Shown piece after piece: positions 9,224 to 20,300 of a DNA stretch of 41,194 nucleotides (its first letter is position 1; every line of letters starts with the position of its first letter). Source of the stretch: Chromatiales bacterium (lineage in GTDB: Bacteria; Pseudomonadota; Gammaproteobacteria; Thiohalomonadales; Thiohalomonadaceae); contig QKFD01000046.1 in assembly GCA_003251535.1 (NCBI GenBank), positions 1 to 41,194 on the forward strand, written 5' to 3'. The position numbers and the translations under genes are program-made. The notes under the pieces are model-generated. The model ran no database searches and had not been told where the DNA came from. It worked only from the letters and a program-made list of their open reading frames with translations.

Positions 9224-9904
9224 ATGTCCGCCAACCCCACCCAGCCCCTGGAGAGCCGCTTTGAGCGGCTGCGCCGTGCCCTCGATCAGCACGCCATCGT
9301 CAGCGAGACCGACGCCCGCGGCGCCATTGTCGAGGTGAATGATAAATTTTGTGAGATCAGCGGCTACCAGCGGGCCGAGCTGATCGGTACCAACCACCGC
9401 CTGGTCAAGTCGGGGCTACACCCACCGGAGGTCTACCGCCAACTCTGGTCCACCATCGCCCGCGGCGAGGTGTGGCAGGGGGAGCTGTGTAATCGGCGTA
9501 GAGATGGTGGGCTCTACTGGGTGGAGGCGACCATCGTCCCCTTCCTCGGTCCCGATGGTCGCCCCGAGCGTTACGTCTCCATCCGTACCGATATCACCGC
9601 CCTCAAGGAGAGTGAGACCATGGCGCTGGCCGCCAAGGCGGCAGCGGAGGCCGGGATCCGCGCCAAGACTGCCTTTCTCGAACGGATGTCCCATGAGCTA
9701 CACACCCCCCTCAACGCCATCCTCGGTTTCGGCCAGCTACTGGAGGCGGATGTCACCCTGGATGCAGAACAGCGCGATTCGGTGGTGGAGGTGGTGCGCG
9801 CGGCCCGCCATCTAGCGAGCCTGATCGACCAGCTGCTGGCGGCCGATGGCCCCGCCGCGCTGGATAACATCGGCCAGCCATTGGTGGGGGGATCCCATGG
9901 TTGA
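9224..9904 (+). CDS. PAS-HisKA protein lacking an ATPase domain (truncated histidine kinase)
   Basis: A 226-residue cytoplasmic protein. It has one PAS domain (about residues 20-130; [32 protein letters not shown], ending with the PAC-like [14 protein letters not shown]) and a HisKA dimerisation segment ([26 protein letters not shown]; phospho-accepting His near 158). The protein ends 60 residues later, with none of the N, G1 or G2 boxes of a HATPase domain. The H-box reads HELHTP instead of the usual HELRTP. It could be phosphorylated in trans by a neighbouring kinase or act as a dimerisation partner. I placed the start at ATG 9224; upstream in-frame sequence has no domain. It overlaps the next kinase gene by eight bases. 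Confidence 0.75.
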   Translation: MSANPTQPLESRFERLRRALDQHAIVSETDARGAIVEVNDKFCEISGYQRAELIGTNHRLVKSGLHPPEVYRQLWSTIARGEVWQGELCNRRRDGGLYWVEATIVPFLGPDGRPERYVSIRTDITALKESETMALAAKAAAEAGIRAKTAFLERMSHELHTPLNAILGFGQLLEADVTLDAEQRDSVVEVVRAARHLASLIDQLLAADGPAALDNIGQPLVGGSHG

Positions 9905-12800
9905 GCGCCCATCGCTGGCGGCCAATGAGATCGGCCTGGGGCCGGCCCTGACCGCGGAGCGGGTGCGCGAGCTTTACGCCGGCCTGCCCTATTCACTCAT
10001 CGTCAGCTCGCTGATGGCCATCCTCTTGGCGGCGCTCCAGTGGCCGCTGGTGGGTGGGGGCGTCGCCTTCGGCTGGTTGGGGCTACTGGGGGTGGTACAG
10101 CTGGCGCGGGTGGGGTTGGCACTCCATCAACGGCGCCGCGGTGCCCACGCCCCGTTTCGCGCCCTCTGGCACTTTCGCATCGGGGCGACCGCCTCCGGGA
10201 TCGCCTGGGGGATCGGGGGCTACCTACTCTTTCCGCTCACCGACCCGGCCCACCAGGCGTTTGTTGCCTTCGCCCTGGGGGGGATCGGGGCCGGTGCCAG
10301 CATCTCCCTGGCCTGTGATCGGGTCTCGGTCATCGCCTTTGTGGTGACGGCACTGCTGCCGGTGGCGCTGCGCTATGCCAGTCTGGCCGAGTCGATGGGG
10401 TGGGCGATGACGGCGCTGGTGCTGCTCTATCTCAGTTACCTCGGGACCAATGCCGTGCGCACCCAGCGGCGCATGGATGAGCACACAACGCTGCGGCTGC
10501 TCAGCACCCTCCAGCAGCAGCGCTTGGATGAGAGCGAGGCGAAGCTGCGCCACCTGTTTGAGTTGTCGCCGGTGGGGATCACCCTCAATCGGCTGGACGA
10601 TGGCCGTTTCCTCGAATTCAACGACGCCCTGCTCCTCGCCACCGGTTACCAGCGCAACGAGCTGATGCAGCGCAGCTACTGGGATCTCACCCCCAGCGAG
10701 TTTGTCGCCGAGGAGCGGCAGGCGCTGGCCGACCTGCGGCGCAATGGTCGCTACGGCCCCTATGAGAAGTTCTACCTACGCAAGGATGGCAGCCGCTTTC
10801 CCGTGCTGCTGCATGGGGTGCTGGTACATGACCGGCGGGGGCGGGAGCTGATCTGGTCCATCGTCCAGGATATGACCGCGGCGCGCACTGCCCAGGAGGC
10901 GCTACGCCTCAGCGAGGCGCGCTGGCGCTTCGCCATCGAGGGCAATAGCGATGGGCTGTGGGAGTGGGATCTGGTGAGTGGCGAGATCACCTTCTCGGCC
11001 CGCTGGCGGGCGCTGCTCGGCTACGGTGACGAGGTGCTGCATGGTGGTCGGGTGCTGTGTGGTGAGCTGATCCACCCCGATGATCGCGCCGCCACCGAGG
11101 CGGCGCTCATGGGCCACCTGGCGGGGGATAGCCCCCAGTATGAGGCGCTCCATCGGCTGCTCTGCCGTGACGGCAGTTACCGCTGGGTGCTGACCCGCGG
11201 CAAGGTGGTGGAGCGGAGTGAAGATGGGCAGCCGCTTCGGCTCATCGCCATCACCATCGACTTCACCGAACGCAAGCAGTTGGAGGAGGAGCTGGATCTG
11301 TTCCGGCGTATCGTCGATAGCGCCGCCCAAGGGATCAGCTGCACCGATGCCGAAGGGCGGGTGCTCTATATCAATCCGGCCCACCAGCGGCTCACCGGCT
11401 TTACGCTGGAGGAGATGCGTGGGCGGCCACTGGCCGAGTTTCTGCCGAGCGCCAATCAGGCCCAATTTGAGAGCGATCTGGCCACCGCCCGGAGCGAAGG
11501 GGGGTGGAGCGGCCAGTTTCCAATGGCGCGGCGCGCTGGTGGCGAGTTTGTCACCTTGAGCCACCTGGGGGTGGTGCGGGGCCGTGACGGCGAGGTGCGC
11601 AATCTGTTTGATATCTTCACCGACCACACCGCCGAGCTGGAGCGCCAGCAGGCGCTGACCCGCGCCCGCGACGAGGCGTTGCGCGCCAACCTGGCCAAGT
11701 CGGAGTTCCTCTCCCGCATGTCCCACGAGCTGCGTACACCGCTCAACGCCATCCTCGGGTTTGCCCAACTGCTGGAGACCGATCCCGATCTCGGCGAGGC
11801 GAGCCGCGATGATGCCGGTGAGATCCACAAGGCGGGGCAGCATCTGCTGGGGCTCATCAACGAGGTGTTGGACCTGGCCAAGGTGGAGACCGGCCACATC
11901 CACCTCAGCCTGGAGCCGGTGGTGTGCGCCGATGTGGTGGCCTCCTGTCTCGACCTGCTGCGGCCACTGGCGGAGCCGACCCAGATCCGCCTAGAGGCGG
12001 AGGTGGCGAGTGGCGCCGCAGTGCAGGCGGATCGCACCCGGCTCAAACAGGCGCTGCTCAACCTCATCTCCAACGCCATCAAATACAACCGCCCCGGCGG
12101 TGAGGTCCGGGTGGTGGTGACGGTGGCGGAGCGGGTGCGGTTGACGGTGGTCGATAGCGGTATTGGTATCGCTGAGCAACGTTTGGGGGAGCTGTTCGAG
12201 TCGTTCAACCGCCTGGATGCCGAGGGGGGGCCGGTGGAGGGGACCGGTATCGGTCTGGTCATCACCCGCAAGTTGGTGGAGCTGATGGGGGGGACCATTG
12301 GGGTGGCGAGCGAGCAGGGGGTGGGGAGCCAATTCTGGATCGAGCTGCCGCTAGCGGAGTCGGTGCAGCTGCTGGAGACGGCGGTCGGCGAAGAGGTGCC
12401 GGCGCCGGCCGAGCAGCCGTCGCGCACCCTGCTCTACATCGAGGACAACCCCGCCAACTTGAAGTTGGTGGGGCAGATCCTCAAACAGCGGCCGGCACTG
12501 CGGCTCATCACCGCTGCCCAGGGGCGGGACGGCATCGAGCTGGCGCAGCGCCACCAACCGGACCTCATCCTGCTCGATATCCATCTGCCGGACCAGGATG
12601 GTTATACACTGCTGGCACAGCTGCGCCAGCAACCGGCCACGGCCCACACGCCGACCATCGCCGTCACTGCCAACGCCATGGTTGGCGAGGCGCAGTATGC
12701 CAGTGAGCAGGGGTTCGATGGCTACATCAGCAAGCCCCTCGACATGGGCGCCTTTTTGGCGCTTATCGACCGTACCTTGCAAGGAGTGAATCATGGCTGA
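9897..12800 (+). CDS. Membrane-bound hybrid sensor histidine kinase (TM-PAS-PAS-PAS-HisKA-HATPase-REC)
   Basis: A 967-residue protein. An N-terminal block of about six membrane helices (residues ~35-190, MASE-like) is followed by three PAS/PAC units (about 215-335, 340-465 and 470-590). Next come HisKA ([20 protein letters not shown]; His near 611), a HATPase domain ([35 protein letters not shown]) and a C-terminal receiver with acceptor Asp in LILLDIHLP (about 893) and the conserved Lys in GYISKPLD. All kinase boxes are intact. The start ATG at 9897 is preceded by GGGGGGA; it overlaps the upstream PAS-HisKA stop by eight bases and the downstream HD-GYP start by eight bases. It probably relays to the REC proteins that follow. 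Confidence 0.92.
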   Translation: MVERPSLAANEIGLGPALTAERVRELYAGLPYSLIVSSLMAILLAALQWPLVGGGVAFGWLGLLGVVQLARVGLALHQRRRGAHAPFRALWHFRIGATASGIAWGIGGYLLFPLTDPAHQAFVAFALGGIGAGASISLACDRVSVIAFVVTALLPVALRYASLAESMGWAMTALVLLYLSYLGTNAVRTQRRMDEHTTLRLLSTLQQQRLDESEAKLRHLFELSPVGITLNRLDDGRFLEFNDALLLATGYQRNELMQRSYWDLTPSEFVAEERQALADLRRNGRYGPYEKFYLRKDGSRFPVLLHGVLVHDRRGRELIWSIVQDMTAARTAQEALRLSEARWRFAIEGNSDGLWEWDLVSGEITFSARWRALLGYGDEVLHGGRVLCGELIHPDDRAATEAALMGHLAGDSPQYEALHRLLCRDGSYRWVLTRGKVVERSEDGQPLRLIAITIDFTERKQLEEELDLFRRIVDSAAQGISCTDAEGRVLYINPAHQRLTGFTLEEMRGRPLAEFLPSANQAQFESDLATARSEGGWSGQFPMARRAGGEFVTLSHLGVVRGRDGEVRNLFDIFTDHTAELERQQALTRARDEALRANLAKSEFLSRMSHELRTPLNAILGFAQLLETDPDLGEASRDDAGEIHKAGQHLLGLINEVLDLAKVETGHIHLSLEPVVCADVVASCLDLLRPLAEPTQIRLEAEVASGAAVQADRTRLKQALLNLISNAIKYNRPGGEVRVVVTVAERVRLTVVDSGIGIAEQRLGELFESFNRLDAEGGPVEGTGIGLVITRKLVELMGGTIGVASEQGVGSQFWIELPLAESVQLLETAVGEEVPAPAEQPSRTLLYIEDNPANLKLVGQILKQRPALRLITAAQGRDGIELAQRHQPDLILLDIHLPDQDGYTLLAQLRQQPATAHTPTIAVTANAMVGEAQYASEQGFDGYISKPLDMGAFLALIDRTLQGVNHG

Positions 12801-13848
12801 CGGCCTCTACTCGCCCCGCATCCTGGCGGTGGACGATGAGCCGGTAAACCTGAAACTGCTCGACCGCATGTTGCGCGGCGCCGGTTACAGCGATGTGGTG
12901 TTGATCGGCGACCCGCGGGAGGTGGTGTCAACCTACCGGGCTGGGGGCGGCGATCTCATCCTGCTGGACCTCAATATGCCCCACCTGGACGGCTTCGCCG
13001 TATTGGAGCAGCTGCGGGCACTCAACGACCCCCTAGTGCCGCCGGTGGTGGTGCTCACCGCCCAACATGGGGCGGATACCCTGCTGCGGGCCCTCAACAG
13101 CGGCGCCCGCGATTTTATCGGCAAGCCGTTTGATCGCCACGAACTGCTGGCGCGGGTGCGCAATCTACTAGACGCCCAACTGGCCCACCGCTTCATCCAC
13201 GACCAGAAGGCGCTGTTGGAGCAGATCGTCGATGAGCGCACCGCGGCGCTGCGCACCTCCCGGCTGGAGATTGTGCAGTGCCTGGGGCGGGCCGCCGAGT
13301 ACCGTGACATGGAGACTGGCGCCCATATCCTGCGGATGAGCCACTACTGCGCCCTGCTGGCGGAGGCGGTGGGCTGGGAGGCGGCGGCAGTGGAGACCAT
13401 CCTCAACGCCAGCCCGATGCACGATGTGGGCAAGATCGGCATCCCCGATCAAATCTTGCGTAAGCCGGCCCGCCTCACCCCAGAGGAGCGGGTGGTGATG
13501 GAGACCCACACCACCATCGGTGGCGCCATCCTCGCCGGCGGCAGTAATGAGCTGTTGGCGATGGCCCAGGAGATCGCCCTCACCCACCACGAGAAGTGGG
13601 ACGGCAGTGGTTACCCGCAGGGGCTGGCAGGGGAGGCGATCCCACTCAGCGGGCGCATCACCGCAGTGGCCGATGTATTTGATGCCCTCACCTCGGCGCG
13701 CCCCTACAAGCAGGCGTGGAGCCTGGCGGAGGCGGTGAGCTTCCTAGAGGAGAATGCCGGGAGCCACTTTGACCCGCAGCTGGTGCCGCTCTTCATCGCT
13801 CGGCTAGAGCCGGTGATGGCGATCCGCGAGCGCTTTCTCCATGGATGA
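12793..13848 (+). CDS. Response regulator: REC-HD-GYP cyclic-di-GMP phosphodiesterase
   Basis: A 351-residue protein. The N-terminal receiver (RILAVDDEPVNLKLLDRML; acceptor Asp in LILLDLNMP near residue 59; Lys in FIGKPFD) is joined by a coiled segment (about 125-160) to an HD-GYP domain with MHDVGKIGIPD (about 208-218), HHEKWDGSGYPQGL (about 265-278) and DVFDALTSARPYK. These are the metal-binding and GYP signatures of c-di-GMP phosphodiesterases. Phosphorylation of the receiver would be expected to tune hydrolysis. AAGGAG lies seven bases before the ATG, inside the end of the hybrid kinase gene, whose stop it overlaps by eight bases. Confidence 0.94.
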   Translation: MADGLYSPRILAVDDEPVNLKLLDRMLRGAGYSDVVLIGDPREVVSTYRAGGGDLILLDLNMPHLDGFAVLEQLRALNDPLVPPVVVLTAQHGADTLLRALNSGARDFIGKPFDRHELLARVRNLLDAQLAHRFIHDQKALLEQIVDERTAALRTSRLEIVQCLGRAAEYRDMETGAHILRMSHYCALLAEAVGWEAAAVETILNASPMHDVGKIGIPDQILRKPARLTPEERVVMETHTTIGGAILAGGSNELLAMAQEIALTHHEKWDGSGYPQGLAGEAIPLSGRITAVADVFDALTSARPYKQAWSLAEAVSFLEENAGSHFDPQLVPLFIARLEPVMAIRERFLHG

Positions 13849-13869
13849 GGCAGATGGTGGGAGGGGGTG

Positions 13870-14658
13870 ATGACCAACAGCGCGCCGCGACTACTCATCA
13901 TCGACGACCGGCCCGACCCCATCGCCCTGCTGCTCTCGTTTCTCGACGAGCGGGAGCTGGACATCCTGGTGGCGCTGGATGGCGAAGATGGCCTGATCAA
14001 GGCGGTGGAGGGGCGACCCGATCTCATCCTGCTCGATGTGGTGATGCCGGGGCTCGACGGTTTCACCGTCTGTGAGCGGCTGAAGGCCGACCCGCGGGTG
14101 GCGGCAGTGCCGGTGGTATTTCTCACCGCCAGCGCCGAACTGAGCGACAAGCTGCGCGGCTTCGCCGTGGGGGGGGTGGACTACATCACCAAGCCCTTCT
14201 CCGAGCAGGAGGTGTTGGCGCGGATCTCGGTCCAGCTCGACACCCGGCGGCAGGTGCGTTGGTTGGAGGCGCAGGCGGCCGATCGCTTCATGAACCACCT
14301 CAATCCGCCGCCCGATCCGGAGCAGCGCATCTTCGCCGCCGCCGTGGCCCAGCTGGAGCAGCAGCTCCAGCAGCCGCTGGGGTTGGTGGAGTTGGCCCAC
14401 CGGGTGGGGACCAATGAGCGGCGCCTCACCGAGCTGTTTCGCCGCCAGGTGGGGATGACGGTGTTCGACTACCTGGCGGAGCTGCGGCTGGAGAGCGCGC
14501 GGCGCTTGCTGGAGGGGAGCACTACCCAGGTGCAGCTGATTGCCGATCGCGTGGGTTACCGCAATGCCGGTGATCTCAGCCGCGCCTTCCGTCGCCGCTA
14601 TGGGGTGAGTCCGCGGGAGTACCGGCGGGCGCTCGGGACCGAAGAGGGACCGGTGTGA
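13870..14658 (+). CDS. Response regulator: REC plus AraC-type DNA-binding domain
   Basis: A 262-residue transcription regulator. The receiver occupies about residues 5-120 (LLIIDDRPDP; acceptor Asp in LILLDVVMP near 55; KPF motif in YITKPFSEQEVLARI). The C-terminal part (about 150-255) is an AraC/XylS double helix-turn-helix: LVELAHRVGTNERRLTELFRRQVGMTVFDYLAELRLESARRLL and QLIADRVGYRNAGDLSRAFRRRYGVSPREYRR. AraC-type outputs on receivers are less common than OmpR or NarL types. The ATG follows a GGGAGGGGG tract; a GTG one codon earlier is possible. Its final bases overlap the GTG start of the next kinase, so kinase and regulator are coupled. Confidence 0.92.
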   Translation: MTNSAPRLLIIDDRPDPIALLLSFLDERELDILVALDGEDGLIKAVEGRPDLILLDVVMPGLDGFTVCERLKADPRVAAVPVVFLTASAELSDKLRGFAVGGVDYITKPFSEQEVLARISVQLDTRRQVRWLEAQAADRFMNHLNPPPDPEQRIFAAAVAQLEQQLQQPLGLVELAHRVGTNERRLTELFRRQVGMTVFDYLAELRLESARRLLEGSTTQVQLIADRVGYRNAGDLSRAFRRRYGVSPREYRRALGTEEGPV

Positions 14659-17330
14659 GGCGGGGCTGCGGTTGGCGCTGGGGCTGGTTACTACTCCTCT
14701 GTTGGGGGGGATGGGCCAGCGGCGCGCCGCTGGTGGTGGGCGAGCAGCCGCGGCAGTCGCTGGCCGACCACCTGGAGCTGCTACTCGATCCAACGGGTGA
14801 GTTGGATCTGGCCGCAGTGCAGGCGGCGCAGTTCCAGCCTGCCCCCTCTGCCGCGCCGGGGCTCGGTTACCGTACCGGGGCGGTGTGGGCACGGATCCAG
14901 CTGGTCAACGGCAGCCGCCAGCCCCAACCGCGTTGGCTAGTGCTCCAGTGGCCTTTTCAACAATCCTGCACCCTCTGGCTGTTGCGGGCCGACGGACGGC
15001 TAGAGCACTCCGCCTCCGGCGCCCAGTGGCCCGTTGCCGAGCGGCCGCTGCCGTCGCGCCAGATCCTCTTCCCCATCTCCTTAGAGAGCGGCGAACAGGT
15101 CACCCTCTATCTGCGCTTGGCGGGCCGCTCCGCCACCGTGGCCGATTTTGCACTGTGGCGGCCCGCCGCCTACGCCGATGCCCTCCAGCTGGAGGCGGCG
15201 GTGAAGTATCTGCTGCTCGGCTCCACCCTGGTGGTGGTGATCTACAGCGTGCTCGGCTGGCAGGCGCGACAGCGGGTGGCCATGCTCGGTGTGGGGGCGG
15301 CGCAGCTACTACTGGTGGTGGCCACCGCCCAGCTGGACGGTTTTGGTTTTCTCTTTATCCCGGCGGGAGAGGCGGGGTGGCCGGCGCGTCTGCTCAACCT
15401 CTGCATTGTGCCGATCTTCTTTTTCCACCTGGTCTTCATCCGCGAGTTTCTCCATCTACCGCAGACCTTCCCGCGCCTCGCCCGCGTCACCGAGGGGTTG
15501 GCGCTGTTGACGCTGATGTTGATGCCTCTACCGCTGCTGGGGGTGGCACCGGCCCTCATCGCCAAGCTGGGCTTTACCCTCATCTTCTGTCTCAGCGCGG
15601 TCTCCGTGGCGGCGGCGATGGGGCGGGTACCTGGGGCGGGGGGCTATCTACTGGCGTGGGGTGGTTTGTGGGGGGCGGCGCTGGTACGCAGCGCCACGGT
15701 GCTTGGTCTGCTGCCACAGCTCCCCTTCTCCAGTCAGTTGCCGCTGTTTGGGGTGGCGGTGGCCGGGGCTGCCCTCAGCTACTCGCTCCACCAGGATATC
15801 CGGCGGGTGCGGTTGGCGGCGGAGACCGACCGCCTGCGGCTCCAGGACCTGGAGCAGGGGGAGCGCGAGCGGTTGGCGGCGGCGGTGGATCGGCGGACCC
15901 GCGAGCTGGACGAGGCGCTGGCCCGGGCGGAGTCGGCCAATCGGGCCAAGTCGGCCTTCCTCTCCATGGTGAGTCATGAGCTGCGGACACCGCTGCACAC
16001 CATCCTTGGCTACACCCGCCTGCTGCGCAAGCAGAGCGCTGAGGAGGTGGCGGCGCGGCTGGCTATCGTCGAGAACAGCGGTAATCAGCTGCTGCGCTTG
16101 ATCGAGGATGTGCTGGAGTTTAGCCGTGGGGAGATGCGTGCGGTGCAGCTCTCGCCGGAGCCACTGGCGCTGCGTAGTCTGGCGGAACAGCTGGAGGAGG
16201 CGAGCCGACCATTGGCGGCGGAGCGTGGTAATCAGCTGGCCATCGATCTCCAAGCCGGCTTGCCGGTGGCGGTGGAGGTGGACGAGCAGCGCTTGGGACA
16301 GGTGCTACTCAACCTCCTCGCCAACGCCTGCAAATATACCGAGCAGGGGCGCATCTGGCTGCGCATGGAGCGGCTAGATGCGGGGGGGGCAGAGGCGGCG
16401 ACGGCGGTGGTGCGGTTTGCGGTAGAGGATAACGGCATCGGCATTGCCCCCAAGGCGCAGGCGCAGATCTTCGAGCCATTCTTCCGCGTGGTTGGTGAGC
16501 AGCGCCAGAGTGGGGTGGGGCTGGGGCTGGCCATTGCGCGCCAACTGGTGCGGGTGATGGGCGGCGAGATCGAATTGGAGAGTACGCCGGGGCAGGGGAG
16601 CCGGTTCCACTTTAGTCTCACCCTGCCGGTGGCCGAGGAGCCGCTGGCCCAGCCACTGGAGGGGGAGATCATCGGCACCCAGGGATCGGCGGCAACGGTG
16701 CTGGTGGTGGACGACACCCTCGATCACCGCACCTATCTGCACGACCTCTGTAGCAGTTGGGGCTTGACGGTGGAGACCGCGGCCGATGGGGCCGAGGCGC
16801 TGGCCCGCTGCCTGGCGGCCGATCCCCCCATCCAGTTGGCAGTGGTGGATCAGGTGATGCCGGAGATGGATGGCTGGGCGCTGCTGCGGGCGGTGCGTAG
16901 CCATCCGGCGCTCGCCGCTATGCCGCTCATCCTGGTCTCCGCCGCGGCCGCCCGCCCGCCGGCCGATCTCCCGTCAGGCATGAAGTTCGATGCCATCTTG
17001 GCCAAACCCATCGAGCCGCCGGTGCTGGCGGCGTTGTTGCAACGCTATCTCCATCTGGAGTGGCAGCGGCGCCCCGTGGCGGCGGCGGAGGAGACATCCC
17101 TGGTCGCCACCCCCCTGCGGGGTGAACAGCTGGCACAACTGCGCCAGCTGGTGACCTTGGGCCAGGTGACCGCCCTCCCGCGCTGGGCCGATGCCCTGGC
17201 GGCGGCCGAGCCCTGCCACGCCGAACTCGCCCGCCAATTAAAACGGCTCTGTCGTGCGGTGGACCTGGCCGGGCTGCGACGTCTGCTGGATCAGTTGGAG
17301 GCGCAGCAGGCCATCAACTCAACGCCCTGA
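14655..17330 (+). CDS. 7TMR-DISM hybrid sensor histidine kinase
   Basis: An 891-residue membrane kinase. It starts with a signal sequence (about 1-24), then a periplasmic 7TMR-DISMED2 beta-sandwich (about 30-170; VWARIQLVNGS...WLVLQWPF...YLRLAGRS), seven membrane helices (about 180-380) and a coiled coil. HisKA ([20 protein letters not shown]; His near 440), HATPase (NLLANACKYTEQG, DNGIGIAPKAQ, GVGLGLAIARQLVRVMGG) and a receiver (VLVVDDTLDH; acceptor Asp in LAVVDQVMP near 731; AKPIEPP) follow. The last 60 residues form an extra helical tail of unknown role. DISMED2 domains are thought to bind carbohydrates or other small ligands. GTG at 14655 overlaps the preceding stop. The 3' end overlaps the stop of the convergent GGDEF-EAL gene by 17 bases. 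Confidence 0.92.
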   Translation: MRRGCGWRWGWLLLLCWGGWASGAPLVVGEQPRQSLADHLELLLDPTGELDLAAVQAAQFQPAPSAAPGLGYRTGAVWARIQLVNGSRQPQPRWLVLQWPFQQSCTLWLLRADGRLEHSASGAQWPVAERPLPSRQILFPISLESGEQVTLYLRLAGRSATVADFALWRPAAYADALQLEAAVKYLLLGSTLVVVIYSVLGWQARQRVAMLGVGAAQLLLVVATAQLDGFGFLFIPAGEAGWPARLLNLCIVPIFFFHLVFIREFLHLPQTFPRLARVTEGLALLTLMLMPLPLLGVAPALIAKLGFTLIFCLSAVSVAAAMGRVPGAGGYLLAWGGLWGAALVRSATVLGLLPQLPFSSQLPLFGVAVAGAALSYSLHQDIRRVRLAAETDRLRLQDLEQGERERLAAAVDRRTRELDEALARAESANRAKSAFLSMVSHELRTPLHTILGYTRLLRKQSAEEVAARLAIVENSGNQLLRLIEDVLEFSRGEMRAVQLSPEPLALRSLAEQLEEASRPLAAERGNQLAIDLQAGLPVAVEVDEQRLGQVLLNLLANACKYTEQGRIWLRMERLDAGGAEAATAVVRFAVEDNGIGIAPKAQAQIFEPFFRVVGEQRQSGVGLGLAIARQLVRVMGGEIELESTPGQGSRFHFSLTLPVAEEPLAQPLEGEIIGTQGSAATVLVVDDTLDHRTYLHDLCSSWGLTVETAADGAEALARCLAADPPIQLAVVDQVMPEMDGWALLRAVRSHPALAAMPLILVSAAAARPPADLPSGMKFDAILAKPIEPPVLAALLQRYLHLEWQRRPVAAAEETSLVATPLRGEQLAQLRQLVTLGQVTALPRWADALAAAEPCHAELARQLKRLCRAVDLAGLRRLLDQLEAQQAINSTP

Positions 17331-20300
17331 CCAGCTGTAGGCCGCTCAGCAGCTGGTCGCGCAGCTCTAGCAGGCGGGCGAGACGTGGGTCGTCATCGGC
17401 AAGATGGCCATCCTGTTTGGCCAGCACCAGCTCATCGGCGATGCGATGCAGCTCCTGATGGAGCGGTGCCAGGATCGCCTGCTCCTCTGCCAACTCTGGG
17501 TTACTGCCATCCTGGGCCAGCTGGAGCCAGCGGCCGAAGTGGCACTGCTGGAGATCGAGCACCGGCGGCGGCTCCATCTCCGGGGCGTGCAGGTGGGCCA
17601 GCAGCTGATCGACCCAGCGGCGGTGCTCCAACTCGGTCTTCAAGACCGGCAGTGCCTGCTCCGACCAGCGCACCCCACTGCTCAAGGCCCACACCGCCGG
17701 TGGTTTCCACTGGGCCGCCCAGGGGGCGATCTGCGCCGCTGGCATCGGGTTGGCGATGGCGTAGCCCTGCGCGAGATCACAGCCGAGCTGTACCAGCAGC
17801 GCGCCGTGCTCGATGGTGGCCACCCCTTCGGCGGTCACCACGCGATCAAACGCCTTGGCCAGGGCGATGACCCCCTCAGTGACCGCCAGCGCCTCCGACT
17901 CATCCAGCATCGCCTGGACAAACGACTCGTGCAGCTTCAAGGTGCGGGCCGGCAGCCGTTTGAAGAAGGAGAGCGAGGAGAAGCCGGTGCCAAAATCGTC
18001 CAGTGCGAAGCTGACACCGATCGCCTCCGCCGCATCGATGATGCGGGAGGTGTCGGCGATCTCCTCCAGGGCGACCGCCTCGCGGATCTCACACTCCAGC
18101 GCCTGGCGGGGTAGCTCTGGGTGGGCCGCCATCAGCTCCGCCAGCCGCGGCACAAACTCCGCTTGCCGCAGGTGGTGGCCGGCGATGTTGACCGAGACGG
18201 TGAGAGGCAACCCCGCTTGGTGCCAGACCGTCGCCTGCTCGATGGCCCGCTGCAACACCCAATCACCGATGGCATCGATGAGATCGGTCCCCTCCGCCAG
18301 GGGCAGAAAATCGGCCGGTGCCAACAGGCCCCGCTCCGGGTGGCACCAGCGCACCAGTGCCTCTACCCCCACCATCCGGCCCCAGCGTAGATCGACCCGT
18401 GGTTGGTAGTAGAGCACCAGTTCGTCCTGTTGGAGCGCCTGCTGTAGACGGGTGAGCGCCTGGCGATGGCCGTAGGCCTGGCGGTTTTGATCGGCATCGT
18501 AGAGCTGGTAGCGGTTGCGGCCATCCTGCTTGGCCTGGTACATGGCGCGGTCGGCGTGGCGCAGCAGGGCGTCGGTATCGTAGCCGTCATTGGGGTAGAG
18601 GGCGGCGCCGATGCTGGCGGAGATGGCCACCGTCTTACCACCCAAGACAAAGGGTTGACCGAGCTGGGCCAGCAGGCGGTTGAGGGTGTGTTCGCAATCC
18701 TGCACGCCGCTGATGCCAGTGAGCACCAGGGCAAACTCATCGCCCCCCAGCCGAGCAGCGGTATCGCCCGCCCGCAGACAGTGGCGCAGGCGATCCGCCA
18801 CCTCCACCAATAGCCGGTCGCCGGCGGCGTGGCCCAGCAGGTCGTTGACCGGCTTGAAGCCATCCAGATCCAGATAGCAGACCGCCAACACCGTACCGCT
18901 GCGTGAGGCCTGGGCGAGGGCCAGTTGCAGCCGGTCGTTGAGCAGGATGCGGTTGGGGAGCTGGGTCAGCGGGTCGTAGTGGGCCATCCGCTCCAGGCGT
19001 CGCTGCTGCTCTTTGACGTGGGTGATATCGGAGAAGATGCCGACGTAGTGATCCACCTCGCCGTTGCCGTAGCGCACCGCAGAGATGGTGATGTGCTCCA
19101 CGTAGATCTCACCACTCTTGCGCCGATTCCACAGCTCGCCACTCCAGAAGCCCAGCTCGCTGAGCGCCTCCCACATCTGGCTATAGAAGGCGGGCGGATG
19201 GTGGCCGGAGCGCAGGAGTGCCGGTGTCCTGCCGATCACCTCCTCACGCCGGTAGCCGGTCACCTCTTCAAAGCTGCGATTGACATCCAGGATGCGCTGG
19301 CGCCGGTCGGTGATGACGATGCCGTCGTGGGAGTATTCAAAGACGGTGGCGATGAGCCGGAGCCGCTCTTCACTCCGTTTGCGCTCGGTGATATCCACCA
19401 CCTGGGCAACAAAGTAGAGCGGTTGGCCATCTTCGCCGCACGCCTGGGCGGCGCTCACCAGCCCCCACACCACCTCACCATCGGGGCGCAGGTAGCGCTT
19501 CTCTATATGGAAGCGGCTCTGTTCACCACTCACCACCCGCGCCACCTCCAACTGCTCCGTCCCCAAGTCATCGGGGTGGCTCACCTCGGCCACGGTGAGC
19601 CGGATGAGCTGAGCGGCGCTGCGTTGCAGCAGTTGGCAGAACGCCTCATTGACCCGCAGGAAGCGCCCCTCACGCGAGATCAGGGCCATGCCGACGGCGG
19701 TGGAGTCGAAGGCCGACTGCAAGGCGGCGTTGGACTCCGAGAGCGCCCGAGTCCGATCGGCGATGCGCGCCTCCAGGGTCTCGACATGGCTGCGCAGCCG
19801 CTGCTGCATGGTGGCAAAGGCCCAGGCGAGGTCATCGATCTCGGCGATGGGTGCGCGGCTCTTGGGCAGGGTGATCCACTCGCCGCTGGCGAGGCGGTTG
19901 GCCACTCGACTGAGGGCCTGCACCGGCCGGGCGACACGGGTAGTGACCAGCCCGGCGGTGAGCAGCGTGAGGGCGATGGCCGCCAGGGTGAGCCAGATCA
20001 CCCCATCACGGACATAGCTCAGAGAGGCGAGCAGCGGCTGCTCGGGCAGCAGTAGACCCACCTGGAGCGCGGGGCCATCCACCAGCTGGCAGGGGTGGAT
20101 GGTGAGTAGGTAGCGCCCCTGGGGTGGTCCGAGGTCGATGAAGTGGACCCCCACCTCGCTGCGGCAGGAGGAGAGGTGGGCAGCGGCGGCCCGCAGGAGT
20201 GGATTGTCCGTCTCCTCCAGGGTGATGCGTTGGCTCTGCTCACCGCGCACCCGAAATAGCGGATCGTCGTTCGAGAGGGCGACCAGCTCGCCATTGGTCT

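Noticed and set aside
9224-12800. One kinase gene split by a frameshift
   Set aside because: The second frame begins with its own ribosome-binding site, a membrane block and three PAS domains before a complete kinase core, so these are two separate proteins.
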